Source: Phanerochaete sordida
Taxonomy: Eukaryota; Basidiomycota; Agaricomycetes; Polyporales; Phanerochaetaceae
Reading direction: 5' to 3'
Assembly (NCBI GenBank): GCA_019973155.2
Contig: BPQB01000028.1
Location: 124,001-188,000 of the forward strand
Length of the DNA stretch: 64,000 bases
A program made the position numbers and the translations under genes. The notes below the pieces were generated by a model, which was not told the DNA's origin, ran no database searches, and saw only the letters and a program-made list of their open reading frames with translations. This document shows positions 13,620 to 23,730 of this stretch, one piece after another (the stretch's first letter is position 1; each line of letters begins with the position of its first letter).

Positions 13620-14044
13620 ATCATGCTGTGGGCCGCGACGGTGCAGACAGCTGTGGAATATGTGCTGGTGGTTTCGCTGGACTCTGGACGGTGCGTTCAC
13701 CGCGGGGACAGTTTGGCGCTCAATATTCCCGTGAACATCATTTCGCCTAAATTATTATGCTAACCTGCACGACCTCCTCGAGAGGAGGGCAAGTCGGCGG
13801 GCTCGTTGCTCTGCGGTAGCATCTAAGGCATTCAAGACGAATCTTGCAGCATACTACACGTTGCAAACTTGTCGCAGGGTGGCAAACATGGCAGGGCGCA
13901 AGGTTCTAGGCTCATTTCCGAGAGTTTTGATACGTGACTTATCGGAGGACCAAAATTCCTTGCCCAAAATCCAATAATTGTTCAGTACACTCTCCCCCGC
14001 CTCCCGTGCTCGTACGGCCCACATACTACTTGACCTCCGCCGCG
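13620..14044. promoter_or_regulatory. Shared divergent promoter region of VPS8 and the PHD gene
   Basis: 425 bp between two start codons facing away from each other. No clear TATA box or named motif is visible. The length suggests a bidirectional promoter (inference). Confidence 0.4.
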
Positions 14045-16345
14045 ATGGCAAACGTGGCGACGATGGGTCCCCCTCCGTCCCCTAAAGAACCCCGACGCTC
14101 AGGGCGACGCTCTGTGCCCGCCGCGTCCAGCAGCAAGTCCCCTACCGGCTCGCCCACGACCGAGAACGCCCCCAAACCACAGGGCAGCACACAAAGACCG
14201 CCATTACCGTCGTCCAGCAGCTCCAGCCGCAGCAAACGCACGAAGAATGAAGAGGTGGACGAGACCCTCGACGACGTCCACCGAAACGGTGTCAACGGCA
14301 CCACCAACGGCCGAACGAAACGCAAGGGCAAGGAGAAAGAGAAGGGCTCACTCAGCATCGACATCCCCGGCGATGAGGACCGCCCCAAAGCTGGCTCATC
14401 GACAACGGGTGCGGATGCGCAGGAGGAGGAAGAGGAGGAAACTGGGGTGACACGATGTATCTGCCAGGAACTAGGTGCGTGGTTGTGTCGCGCTCATATC
14501 TGCACGATTGCGAGACTGACTCGACGCTTCTACTGCCTCAAGGCATCGACGAGTCTGAAACGTCCGAATTCATGGCTGAATGCGATGGCTGTCACGCTTG
14601 GCAGCATGGCAGCTGCATGGGCTTCGAGTCCCCTGAAACCATGCCGCAACTCTACTATTGCGAAAAGTGCAAACCAGATCTCTATCCAGACTTGCTGAGG
14701 TACGCGTGTCATCCTCGCTTTCACTTATCCACCATCCTCACTCCTCTATGCCTTACAGAAGGCACGGCAAGCGTGCGCGCGGGAATTCGATCGCTTCTCA
14801 CGTCAACAACGCGCGCAGCTCGCGATCCCATTCACCAACATACCTCATAAAACAGCCTCCTAAGCGACGAAATACCATGAACAGTAGGGACGCCATGTAC
14901 GAACAAGAGATGCGGGCCATCATCGAGGCGACGGCGGCAGAGGCGGCAGCCGCTGAAGCCGGCAGGGACCCCGACGGCCGGGAACCTTTCGTAACCTCAC
15001 CAGCCGCGCTGAACGGACTGGACACGAAGCCTATTGACACAATACCAGAGCCTGAGCCAGAGATTGTCAGCGCGCGGCGGAAGAGGAAGAGGACGGAAGA
15101 TGACAGGTGCGTTCTCACTCCTCATGTGGCATCCCTCAGTGCACTGACAATCTGCACGCGTCGACAGTACCTCCACGAAACGCGCGCGGTCTGCCTCGAT
15201 AGTGTCTGACCGAACACACGTTACGAACCCTCACCCTGAAGCATCACCGGTGACAACCACGAAGCCGCCGCTGCCCCCACCTTCGACAGGAGGCACCTCC
15301 AACTCATCCACGACCAAGCCCGCCGCGCCGAGGCAGAAACGCGGCGGTGCACGTAAAGCCCAAGTACAAGAGACCATGTCTGTTGATGGGGACGACGGTG
15401 AGAATATCTGGCCGATATCGCGATAATTAATGACGTCACTCACGTGATGTTGCATCGAACTTAGCGACGACCACGAGCCGGCGACAAGGCAAGAAGGGTT
15501 CGTACGCTTTTGATATCCGTTTATGCATGTCTTCTCACTACCGTCGCGCAGCCGCAGAACACGGCACACGGCGTGCCCTCGCGAATGGCCTCAACGGCCA
15601 CGCGCAACCTGTACACCAGTCCAACGCCGCTGCCTCCCGCGCATACCACAATTCCCACGCGTACGCCGTCTCCCAACAGCCACTCTTCACGTCCTGGAAT
15701 CTCCCGGACTACCTCGCCCATCTCGAACCCATGCTCCCCACTGACGTGCCCCGCCCCCTCGAGGTCCGCGGCTTTCCCTCTGCCAACAACGCGCACGCAC
15801 ACCCGCACAGCCACGCCCCCGACGCAGCCGATCGCACGACGACCGAACGCGGCGTCAAGGTCAAGTGGCCGGGCAAGCGCATGAGCGTCGTCGACATGAA
15901 CAAGCGAGTCCGCGCGCTCGTCGAGTGGGTCGGGCGCGAGCAGGCGAACGCGGCGGAGCGCAGCAGGCGGAGGGAGGCCGTCGAAACCGCCCTCAAGGAG
16001 GCCGCCCAGGGCCGTCCTCGCCACGAGGCGCTCGGCTCCGTCGAACCGATCGAGCGCAAGGACAGCAACGCGACCTCGCCTGATGCCGAAGCCTCGCCCC
16101 TGCCGCATGCCCCCGCGCCTCTCGACGCTCCGTCAGACGCTGCGTTTGCCAGTGCCGGCGTCGACGGGAGGGCGACCGTGAGCGTCGTCCTCGACGGCCT
16201 CGGCCCAGGGTCTGGCCTCGAGACGATGAAGCAGATGGAGGAGCTCATGGAGGAGCTGATCAACTTTCAGGAGCGGTTCGGACCAGGGGCAAAGGTGAAA
16301 GAGAGGGAGCGGAGGACGGCGGCAGCAGCAGCAGCAGCTTCATGA
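14045..16345 (+). CDS. PHD zinc-finger chromatin protein (Cti6-like)
   Basis: Probable histone-tail reader of a chromatin complex. Six exons: 14045..14474, 14543..14699, 14759..15106, 15168..15397, 15465..15497 and 15552..16345. The N-terminus is basic and Ser/Pro-rich. One PHD finger spans about residues 138-195: RCICQEL, then AECDGCHAWQHGSCMGF, then YYCEKCKPDLYP. This has the Cys4-His-Cys3 spacing and the W-x-H typical of Cti6/Set3-type fingers. A nuclear, low-complexity middle follows (RRKRKRTEDD). The C-terminal block is conserved in mushroom homologues as I remember them: SWNLPDYLAHLEPML, VKVKWPGKRMSVVDMNKRVR, and a final helix ELMEELINFQERF. The 33-nt exon 5 and the acceptor of exon 6 are the least certain parts; a second acceptor 6 nt downstream keeps the same phase. 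Confidence 0.82.
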
Positions 16346-16899
16346 CCCGGGGTACATTTCGCGAAATCGCGGACTTTCTCTCTTCAGCTTCAGCTTTCAA
16401 CTTCTATCTTGCTTCACCTTCTCCTCTCTGTTGTATTCATTGGCTATCGGGATTTCTCACACTCTCACGTCGTATCGTCACTATGCTTAATGCAGCTCTG
16501 CTCAACCCGTTGTACTCCATCGTCGACTTATATCTCACTTTATTTCTGCCTCTTCGTACAGACTTTCTATGATGCTCTGTAGTGCTTATGACAATATTAA
16601 ACATCGCAACTCTGAATACGCGTTCGGATCCCGAGCTTGCCTTCCTCGCAACTTCGCCGACCGCAGCCAGACCCGACCACCCTGCTCGTTGCATGATCTT
16701 ACCCTCTGCATGCCTCAAGTGTCGTAATCTATGCTGGGAACGCGCCAAGAAAGCACGCTAGGCAGCCGGTGTCCAGGCTCAGATTTCCTTTTTTGTCATC
16801 TGGCGGTGAGTCACGGCTTTGCAGGACTTTGCTCCGTGCAGTCTTCATCTCTCGCTCTCCCATCTCCCTGCGGTTCATTCGTCCACATTTACCTCGCCC
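16346..16899. other. Intergenic between the PHD gene and threonine dehydratase
   Basis: 554 bp with the PHD gene 3' end and the dehydratase promoter, including the Gcn4-type site listed separately. No gene seen. Confidence 0.5.
16807..16813 (+). promoter_or_regulatory. Gcn4/CPC1-type binding site (TGAGTCA)
   Basis: TGAGTCA within GTGAGTCAC, about 90 bp upstream of the threonine dehydratase ATG. In fungi the bZIP general amino-acid control factor (Gcn4, Cpc1) binds TGA(C/G)TCA and ILV1-type genes are classic targets. The motif is seen; the regulation is inferred. Confidence 0.5.
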
Positions 16900-18754
16900 A
16901 TGTCTACGTCTGCGACACTAGAATACTCGTCACACGCTCCGGAACCCATTGCGTACCCACGGCTCGCGAAGCACTTCCTCCTCCCGGACGGTACCCCGGA
17001 CTACCTCAGACTTATCCTGAACTCAAAAGTCTACGATTTCGTCAAGGAGACCCCGCTCATCCGCTGCGAGAACCTCAGTGCGCGGCTGGGGAACGAAATC
17101 TGGCTGAAGCGCGAGGACTTGCAGGATGTCTTCAGCTTCAAGATTCGCGGAGCGTACAACTTCATGGCCAACATCGCCAAGGACGAGCGGTGGAAGGGCG
17201 TCGTGACATGCAGTGCCGGTTAGTGTTGTGCGTATCCGTGCGTGTCTCTGCAGTCTGTTTCTCATCGCGCGCACCGTACGACAGGCAACCACGCGCAGGG
17301 CGTCGCGCTCTCGGGCCAGAAGCTCGGCATCCCGTGCACGATCGTCATGCCCAAGGGCACGCCCTCCATCAAGGTCCGCAACGTCTCGCGCCTCGGGGCC
17401 AAGGTCGTGCTCCACGGAAATGACTTTGACGAGGCCAAGACCGAGTGTGCGCGCCTTGCGGACGCGCACGGCCTGACCTTCGTCCCGCCGTACGACGACC
17501 CGCTGGTCATCGCTGGCCAGGGCACCTGCGGCATGGAGATACTCAAGCAGATCCCCGAAGCCGAGGAACTCGACGGCATCTTCGCGGCCATCGGCGGAGG
17601 CGGGCTCGTCTCGGGCATCGCCGCGTATGTGAAGCGCATCGGCCACCCGAAGACGAAGATCATCGGCGTCGAGACCTTTGACGGGGATGCCATGGAGAAG
17701 AGTCTGAAGCAGGGGGACAGAGTCACGCTGCAGGAGGTCGGGCCTTTCAGCGACGGTACAGCAGTGAAGATTGTCGGCGCAGAGCCATTCCGTCTATGCA
17801 AGGAGCTCGTAGACGGCGTCGTCAAAGCCGACACGGACGAGATCTGTGCTGCCATTAAGGACATCTTCGAGGGTAAGGACACCGTTCTCCTTCGAAAGTT
17901 GTCACTTTAACACTCTTCACAGAGACACGATCGGTCACCGAGCCAGCTGGCGCTCTCGCCCTCGCCGGCCTGAAGCGGTACATCGCCCAAAACAACCTCA
18001 TCGGCGCGAAGCAGCGCTTCGTTGTCGTCGTCAGCGGCGCCAACATGAACTTCGACCGCCTGCGCTTCGTCGCCGAGCGCGCGGAGCTCGGCGAGGGGCG
18101 CGAGGCGCTGCTCAGCGTCGAGATCCCGGAGAAGCCAGGCAGCTTCTTCGCGCTGCACAGCGCGATCCACCCGCGCGCTACGACGGAGTTCATCTACCGC
18201 TACAACGACCCCGACCTCGCGCAGATCTACATCTCGTTCAAGCTCGACACGACGCAGCGCCAGAGGGAGGTCGGGGACGTGCTCGCGCAGCTCGCGAAGG
18301 AGGGCATGCGCGGGATTGACATCAGCGACGACGAGCTGGCGAAGAGCCATGCGCGATACATGGTCGGCGGGCGCAGCGATGTGCCGAATGAGAGGCTGTT
18401 CCGATTCGGTGGGTGCCCTGGCTTTCGCGGACCGTTTTCTCAGCGTCTGACTCTTTATCGTACAGAGTTCCCTGAGAGGCCAGGTGCCCTGCGCCGTTTC
18501 TTGGAGGGTATCTACGTGGGCTCGGGTTGGAACATCTCTCTATTCCACTACCGGAATCACGGTGCAGGCAAGTGCATGTGACACGTCTACGTGCTCTCCG
18601 CTGACATCTCCCTGCAGATATCGGAAAAGTATTAGCGGGTATCCAAGTACCACCTAACGATGCTGCCGACTTTGAAAAGTTCCTCCAAAACCTCGGATAC
18701 CCGTACGTAGAGGAGACGAACAACCCCGTGTACAAGCGATACCTCAGAAGCTAG
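16900..18754 (+). CDS. ILV1: Threonine dehydratase (biosynthetic threonine deaminase)
   Basis: PLP enzyme converting threonine to 2-oxobutanoate, the first step of isoleucine synthesis; usually mitochondrial and feedback-inhibited by isoleucine. Five exons: 16900..17218, 17285..17872, 17923..18408, 18466..18567 and 18618..18754, giving 543 residues. The PLP-lysine motif [23 protein letters not shown] and the glycine-rich phosphate loop IGGGGLVSG are intact. Two C-terminal ACT-like regulatory regions follow ([29 protein letters not shown]). The predicted N-terminus is short and I see no strong mitochondrial presequence. Intron 4 (18568..18617) has a GC donor (GCAAGT): only this junction joins the second ACT region to [12 protein letters not shown] in frame. 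It converges with the chelatase-like gene. Confidence 0.95.
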
Positions 18755-18966
18755 ACGTCTTCTTACTCCGCGGTGTACGATAGTGCTTTAATTGATGGTT
18801 GACTTGCGGATGGATAGGTGGGAGAAAGGTGTCAAATGCTGCCGGTTGCTGTGCAAGTGGTATTATGTGCTCTATACATTACTCTCTCCCGCGACGAGCG
18901 GAAATAAATACAGTGAGAATCCAGAGAAGTCCACCAGAAAGTCCGCAACGCAAGACCTTCGCACCG

Positions 18967-21672
18967 TTACACGTCCGCAAGGATGCCCACGACAATCTGC
19001 TTCACGGTCTTCCGCTCAGGCTGTGCCTTCACCGCCTCGCCCTGCGCAGGCACTTCACGGACCGCGGGGTGCATGATGCTCCCGAGAATCTCGTCGTCAG
19101 GCCCCGTGCGCACGCGCAGCCGGTGCGACACCACGCGCGGGAACACGCGCCCCACGTCGACCTCGCTCGCGTCCCACACCTCGGGCGCGAGCGGCAGCGG
19201 CGACAGGAAGCTGCCCGTCGGCGCGAAGCTCTCGCGGCTCGCGAACGCCGCGTGCGGGACGCCCGGTGTGTCCCTGCGCCGCCCGTCGGCCTGCGGCGTC
19301 GGCGTCGGCGTCGGCGGCGCGCTGTGTTCCGGGCCCTCGACGCGCACCTCGACGCTGCGCACGCTCGACGCCTTGCGGCGGCCCGCGCGGAGCTCGGCGC
19401 CGAGCCACGCGTCGTCCGCGGCGCCCCACGCGTGCGCGTCCTCCGTGCGCGCCTCGTCCGAGTCGTCGTCCGCCGCGCTCTCGCTCGCGCGCGTGCTCGG
19501 CGCGGCGGGCGCGGCGGCGACGGCGCAGACGAGCTCCGCGCCAAGGCTGCCGCCCGCGAGCACGCGGTGCGCGCGCACGAGCGCGGCGGCGTCGCGGTGT
19601 GCGCGCAGCGTGAGCAGCCCGCCGTCGAGCAGCGGGTGGTGGCGCGCCGCGGCGAAGAGGTCCGCGAGGTAGAGCTCGAGCGACTGGTGCACGAAGGTGT
19701 AGGCCTCGGCGGGCTCTGCGTCGTCGCTGGGCGGCGGGAGCACCGGCGGCACGGGCCGCACGAGCTGGCGCAGGTGGGCGAGCTCGTCCGGGGTGATGAC
19801 GGGCGTCGCTGAGGACATGTTGAGTTGTGGGGTCGAGCCGAGCGGCAGGGGGCGCAGGCGCGGCGAGGGCGACACCGGGGGCGTGTCGAGTGGGTGCAGC
19901 GCGGACATCTGCATGCGCGGAGAGAGCGAGTTGAACGAGGCCGAGAGCGGGGTGTTCACGGACGATCGGAAGGCCGTGTAGGCCTGGCGTACCGGAAGCG
20001 CGACGGCGATGTCTGCGCTCATGGCGAAGCGATCGAGCTGTCCGGAAATTAGTTCGATAGGCGGCACCACGGCGACATGAACGCACCAGGGTCTCGAGAA
20101 TCGCGGGCCGCTCGCACGGGTCCAGCGGGCACACATACACCATGATGAAGTCGGCGGGAAGCTCGAGAGCTCCGTCCGACGACGTATCGGGCAGCGACCC
20201 AGACATAGGGGCCTCCAGCGGCACCCTGCGGTACTGCAGCGCGCGGAGCAGAAGGCGCTGCGCGGGTACCTCGACGTGCTCCAGCCCCGCGGCGACGACG
20301 GCGCAGGGCAGGCTGCCGATCGTGTATTGCGACTGCGTGCGGGCGTGCTCGATGAACGACGCCGCGTCGACGCTCCGGCGGACCGCGATCGGCTCCGTCT
20401 GCATGCGCGGCGCGTGCGGGCGCATGCGCAGCGTGCTCACGGGGCTCGCGGGCGGGCGCCGTGCGGACGCGACGCTCGTCGCGTCGGTCTGCGAGTCGGC
20501 GGTGCCCTCGCGCGAGTGTGTGGGCGTCGGGAGCGGCGAGGGCAGTGAGGAGGACATGCCTGACGGCGAGAAGGACGCAGGCACGGACGGCGGGAAGAAG
20601 CCCGAGTCTGTCGGGCTGGTCGCGGGGAGCGTCGACGACCGGCGGGCGTGCTGCCCGCTCGCGCTTCTCCGGGCGCGGTGCCGTGCGTCTGCTGACGAGC
20701 CATGGCGTGTATGCTTCTCGCGGATGAAGATGCGGCGGAGGATGTCTGCGGGGTGCTCGGGCGCGCCGGGCACGTCCAGACCTCGACGCGCAGGCGTGGG
20801 TCCCTCGGCCTTGGCTTTGTACTTGTTCGTGGGGAATCCGAAGATTGTGGTAAGGATCTGTAGAAGCAGTGTTAGCAAACGGAAGATGAAACAGTACAGC
20901 CTCGAAGAGCGGAAATTCGGCAGTGTGGGCATGTATGGGAATGATGCTCTGTAAATGAAGGGCCTGTCTGGAAACAACGTCCACAAGGAGACGCAGGCTG
21001 TAGCTGTCTGACAGAATTCCTGTCACAGTATCAACGGAGTGATAGGGAGTATCAGCTGGGAGCCAGATGACCAACGACCCAAAATCTCGTCCCTCCTTCT
21101 GGCTGACAATGTAGCCCACTCCCTTTGCTGATACTACGGGGCAGTTTCCTGTAGAACAACCATCCTTGGTACGCCAGCAAACGCAGGCGCAGTAGACAGC
21201 CTCGCTCTCCACTAACGCGCTCTGATGGCGAGCATGATTGTAGCCACAAGCTCAAGCTTTGCCGAGAGGCATCATCTTTTAGTGGATGGTTGCCCCCAGT
21301 GCGGCTACCTTTCATTAAGGACAAATCAGGGCGCCGAGCCGCCACACGTACGCCGCGCTAGCCGTCCCGCTAGCATCGTTTCACGGCGACATGCACGGGT
21401 GCCAGGCAGGAACAAATTCGCGAGGGACAACTCACCAGGGTGGTAAGGTTGAGCACGAGGCCGACGTCATCCGCGTGCGTGCGCAGGATCAGGTGCTTGC
21501 ATGGCTGCGGCACGCCGCGCGTGGGCTCCTCTGCGCCGTTCGCGATCAGGCAGAGGAGCAGCGACTGGAGGATGGCGGGCTCGAGCGGGAAGTCCGGGTG
21601 CGCCTCGCGAACGCGCGCGAGGACAGACGTAAAGTAGGGCGTGGTCGCGGGCGCGAGCGGAGGCAGCGTCAT
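18967..21672 (-). CDS. Magnesium-chelatase-like protein (degenerate AAA-type, fungal family)
   Basis: Three exons in transcription order: 21672..21436, 20857..20087 and 20037..18967, giving 692 residues. Conserved pieces agree with a fungal family usually labelled 'magnesium chelatase', as I remember it: PAILQSLLLCLIANG, KHLILRTHADDVGLVLNLTTL joined to ILTTIFGFPTNK, a sensor-like strand-helix (LPCAVVAAGLEHVEVPAQRL), FIMVYVCPLDPCERPAI, ELYLADLFAAARHHPLL and EVDVGRVFPRVVSHRLRVR. I see no Walker A motif, so ATPase activity is doubtful and the true role is unknown. Disordered Ser/Pro segments interrupt the domains. The first intron is 578 nt, about ten times the local norm. Codons are very GC-rich, so long shadow frames cover the other strand. 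Confidence 0.55.
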
Positions 21673-23730
21673 GCTTCTGCCTCTAAAGTATACCTGCAAT
21701 CATCGAGGATGTCAGTATCCAAACAATCTGCGGTTCCCCGAGTCCTGTGCAGCGGTGGGGTCCGCAGGGCTCGAAGATGGAGGCAAGAAACGTAGGCGCC
21801 GAAAGGAGGATGGGCCGGGCAGGCGCTTCCCATGCCTGGTGCGGTCTGCGGATCGCCCACCACAGCGCTCGCTTCCAGGGTCGCCTCCTGCCTTGTTCTC
21901 CCCCAATCACCTCTCAAACGCAGAGGATTGCCCGCTGGGCCTCTGGAACGGAATTTCTGCTTCAATCCCTTGTACGAAACGAGGAGTCGTGGTCCAGAGA
22001 CGGTCAACATTCGTCGCTTCGCGCCGTTCAGCGAACCTTGCAGCTTCTTGTTCCGCCTGCGTACCGCGGCCGCGGGGCTGGTGATCACGGCTGCAGGTGC
22101 TTGAGAGCACCGTCGCTGCTTGTGGTCAGTGCTCATGATCGTGGCGTCCATAGCTGAACTTTGCTGCACAGGTTCCGCCCTGGGGCTGATCCCGCAGACC
22201 AAGACGCTGCGTGGATGAGCCGCTGCGGCGAATTTGACGAGCCCTATCACCCGCGCAGGGTCACCGATGCCCGAGTCCACCATCATATGGGTGAGGCGTC
22301 ACCGATCTCGCGTCGCTGGTGACGAGCGGTTGAATGAGATGTGAGCATGGAACCTTGGCGGTGTATAGGCTGACCGTCTCCCTGTGAAAGGATGCGCTAT
22401 GATTGGATCTTGCTTCTCTCCCGCATAACGGCGAAGTCTCTCTGGATCAGCAGGGAGAAGAACGTATGTGCGGGGATAGGGAACCCATGGCGATAGCCTG
22501 ACCTGTTGGAAGAAGCCTAGGCATATCCGAAGCGTCCGAACGTACACACCCACCGTTTCGCGGCAGATGCATCACCATCGATAGGCTACGATATCTCGTG
22601 ATGGACCATTGAATGCCCAGGTCCAGCGGTGCATTGACAGCCTTACGGCGAGGATGATCCATTCGTAAGGAACATTCAGAATGTCGCTTTTCCTAAGCCT
22701 TTCGTTCACGCCTTTGAGGCTGATCTTGCCACGATGCATATTTCGCCCACAGATCCTTTGCGCAGCGGATGTTCGCTTTGCCACGGACGCCTTCAGCGAC
22801 ATCACGCCGCCAAATGCAGCACGGCGGTTGGCTGGGTGCTGATCCGACTGCGTTCGGACAACCCGACATACGGGCACGCCATGGCACGCTGTCTGTCTCG
22901 GACCTGGGGTGCATGCAGCGAGTGCAGCGGCGTGCTTGGTAGCGGGTGCACGGTCATGATACTGATGGGACGGCGAGCAGGCGTTGAAATTGGGGGGCGG
23001 CAGTGGCACAAGCACCCTACGGACACGTAGCTTATTTCAATCAAAGCACATAAGCCAGCGCCACATTCGCAATGCCCTGGAGACGCGGAGAAGGCGCGCA
23101 GATGCGCGAACCTGAACGCCTGACTTTTACAGACAGCCGCACAGCAAGATCCCATCGATCAGGATCGCCCTCGACCTGCGAGGAGAGCCCGCGTCTCCCT
23201 TCCGCGCTGCCGCCGCCCGACGTCCGCCTCGCTACGCTGGGCGAACAGCCTCGTCTCCCGGCTCGCGCGCGCTGGGGCCAGGTGGGCTGTGCGGCGCAGG
23301 GGGCACCTCGGTGAGTGGGACAGGCATCCTGTCGACATGGCGACAAGTTCGCGATGGGATGTCTGGGCGGGGGGCGTGTCTGATTCATTGTGCACATTCT
23401 GGGACGGCATCCCGCCTGAAGGGGCAGCAGGAGCCCGCGAGGCCGCGCGAGGCCCTGGATCCGGCGGCTGCGAGGCTGGTCACGGACGCGCCAGCGCCTG
23501 CGGCGAGCGCGGGCGGAAGGCCCGACAGCACAAATGCCGTGGAAGCGTGCGCGGGAGGGACCCTGATCCTGCCCTCTGCGTGCGTAGAACGCACCGCACC
23601 GCGCGATCGCTGGGCCTTGGCCTCCCTGCTGCTCCGCAACGCAGCGGCCGGCCTGCGAGCGTGCTGCCCGCCGCCCCCGACCCCCGATCCGTGCAGGAGC
23701 CCGCGGCGCACCCGGAGCGTGCATGCGTGC
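21673..23730. other. 2 kb gap with no recognised gene
   Basis: Lies between the starts of two divergent genes. Open frames on both strands up to about 200 codons show no domain, no consistent codon pattern and no clear splice series. It may hold the signal-peptide exon of the downstream membrane protein, but I could not find one. Confidence 0.4.

Noticed and set aside
18799..19812. 337-codon open frame on the plus strand
   Set aside because: It is the mirror of the GC-rich last exon of the chelatase-like gene; it is Arg-rich with no domain, while the minus strand carries conserved motifs.
19097..20986. 629-codon open frame on the minus strand
   Set aside because: Its first part is the true exon 2 of the chelatase-like gene. 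After 20087 it leaves the conserved frame and becomes an Arg/Ala-rich artefact; the GT-AG intron at 20038..20086 restores the right frame.
21669..22286. 205-codon minus-strand frame upstream of the chelatase-like start
   Set aside because: No domain and no conserved junction to the known first exon; TTGCAG just before the start could be an intron acceptor but nothing upstream supports an exon.
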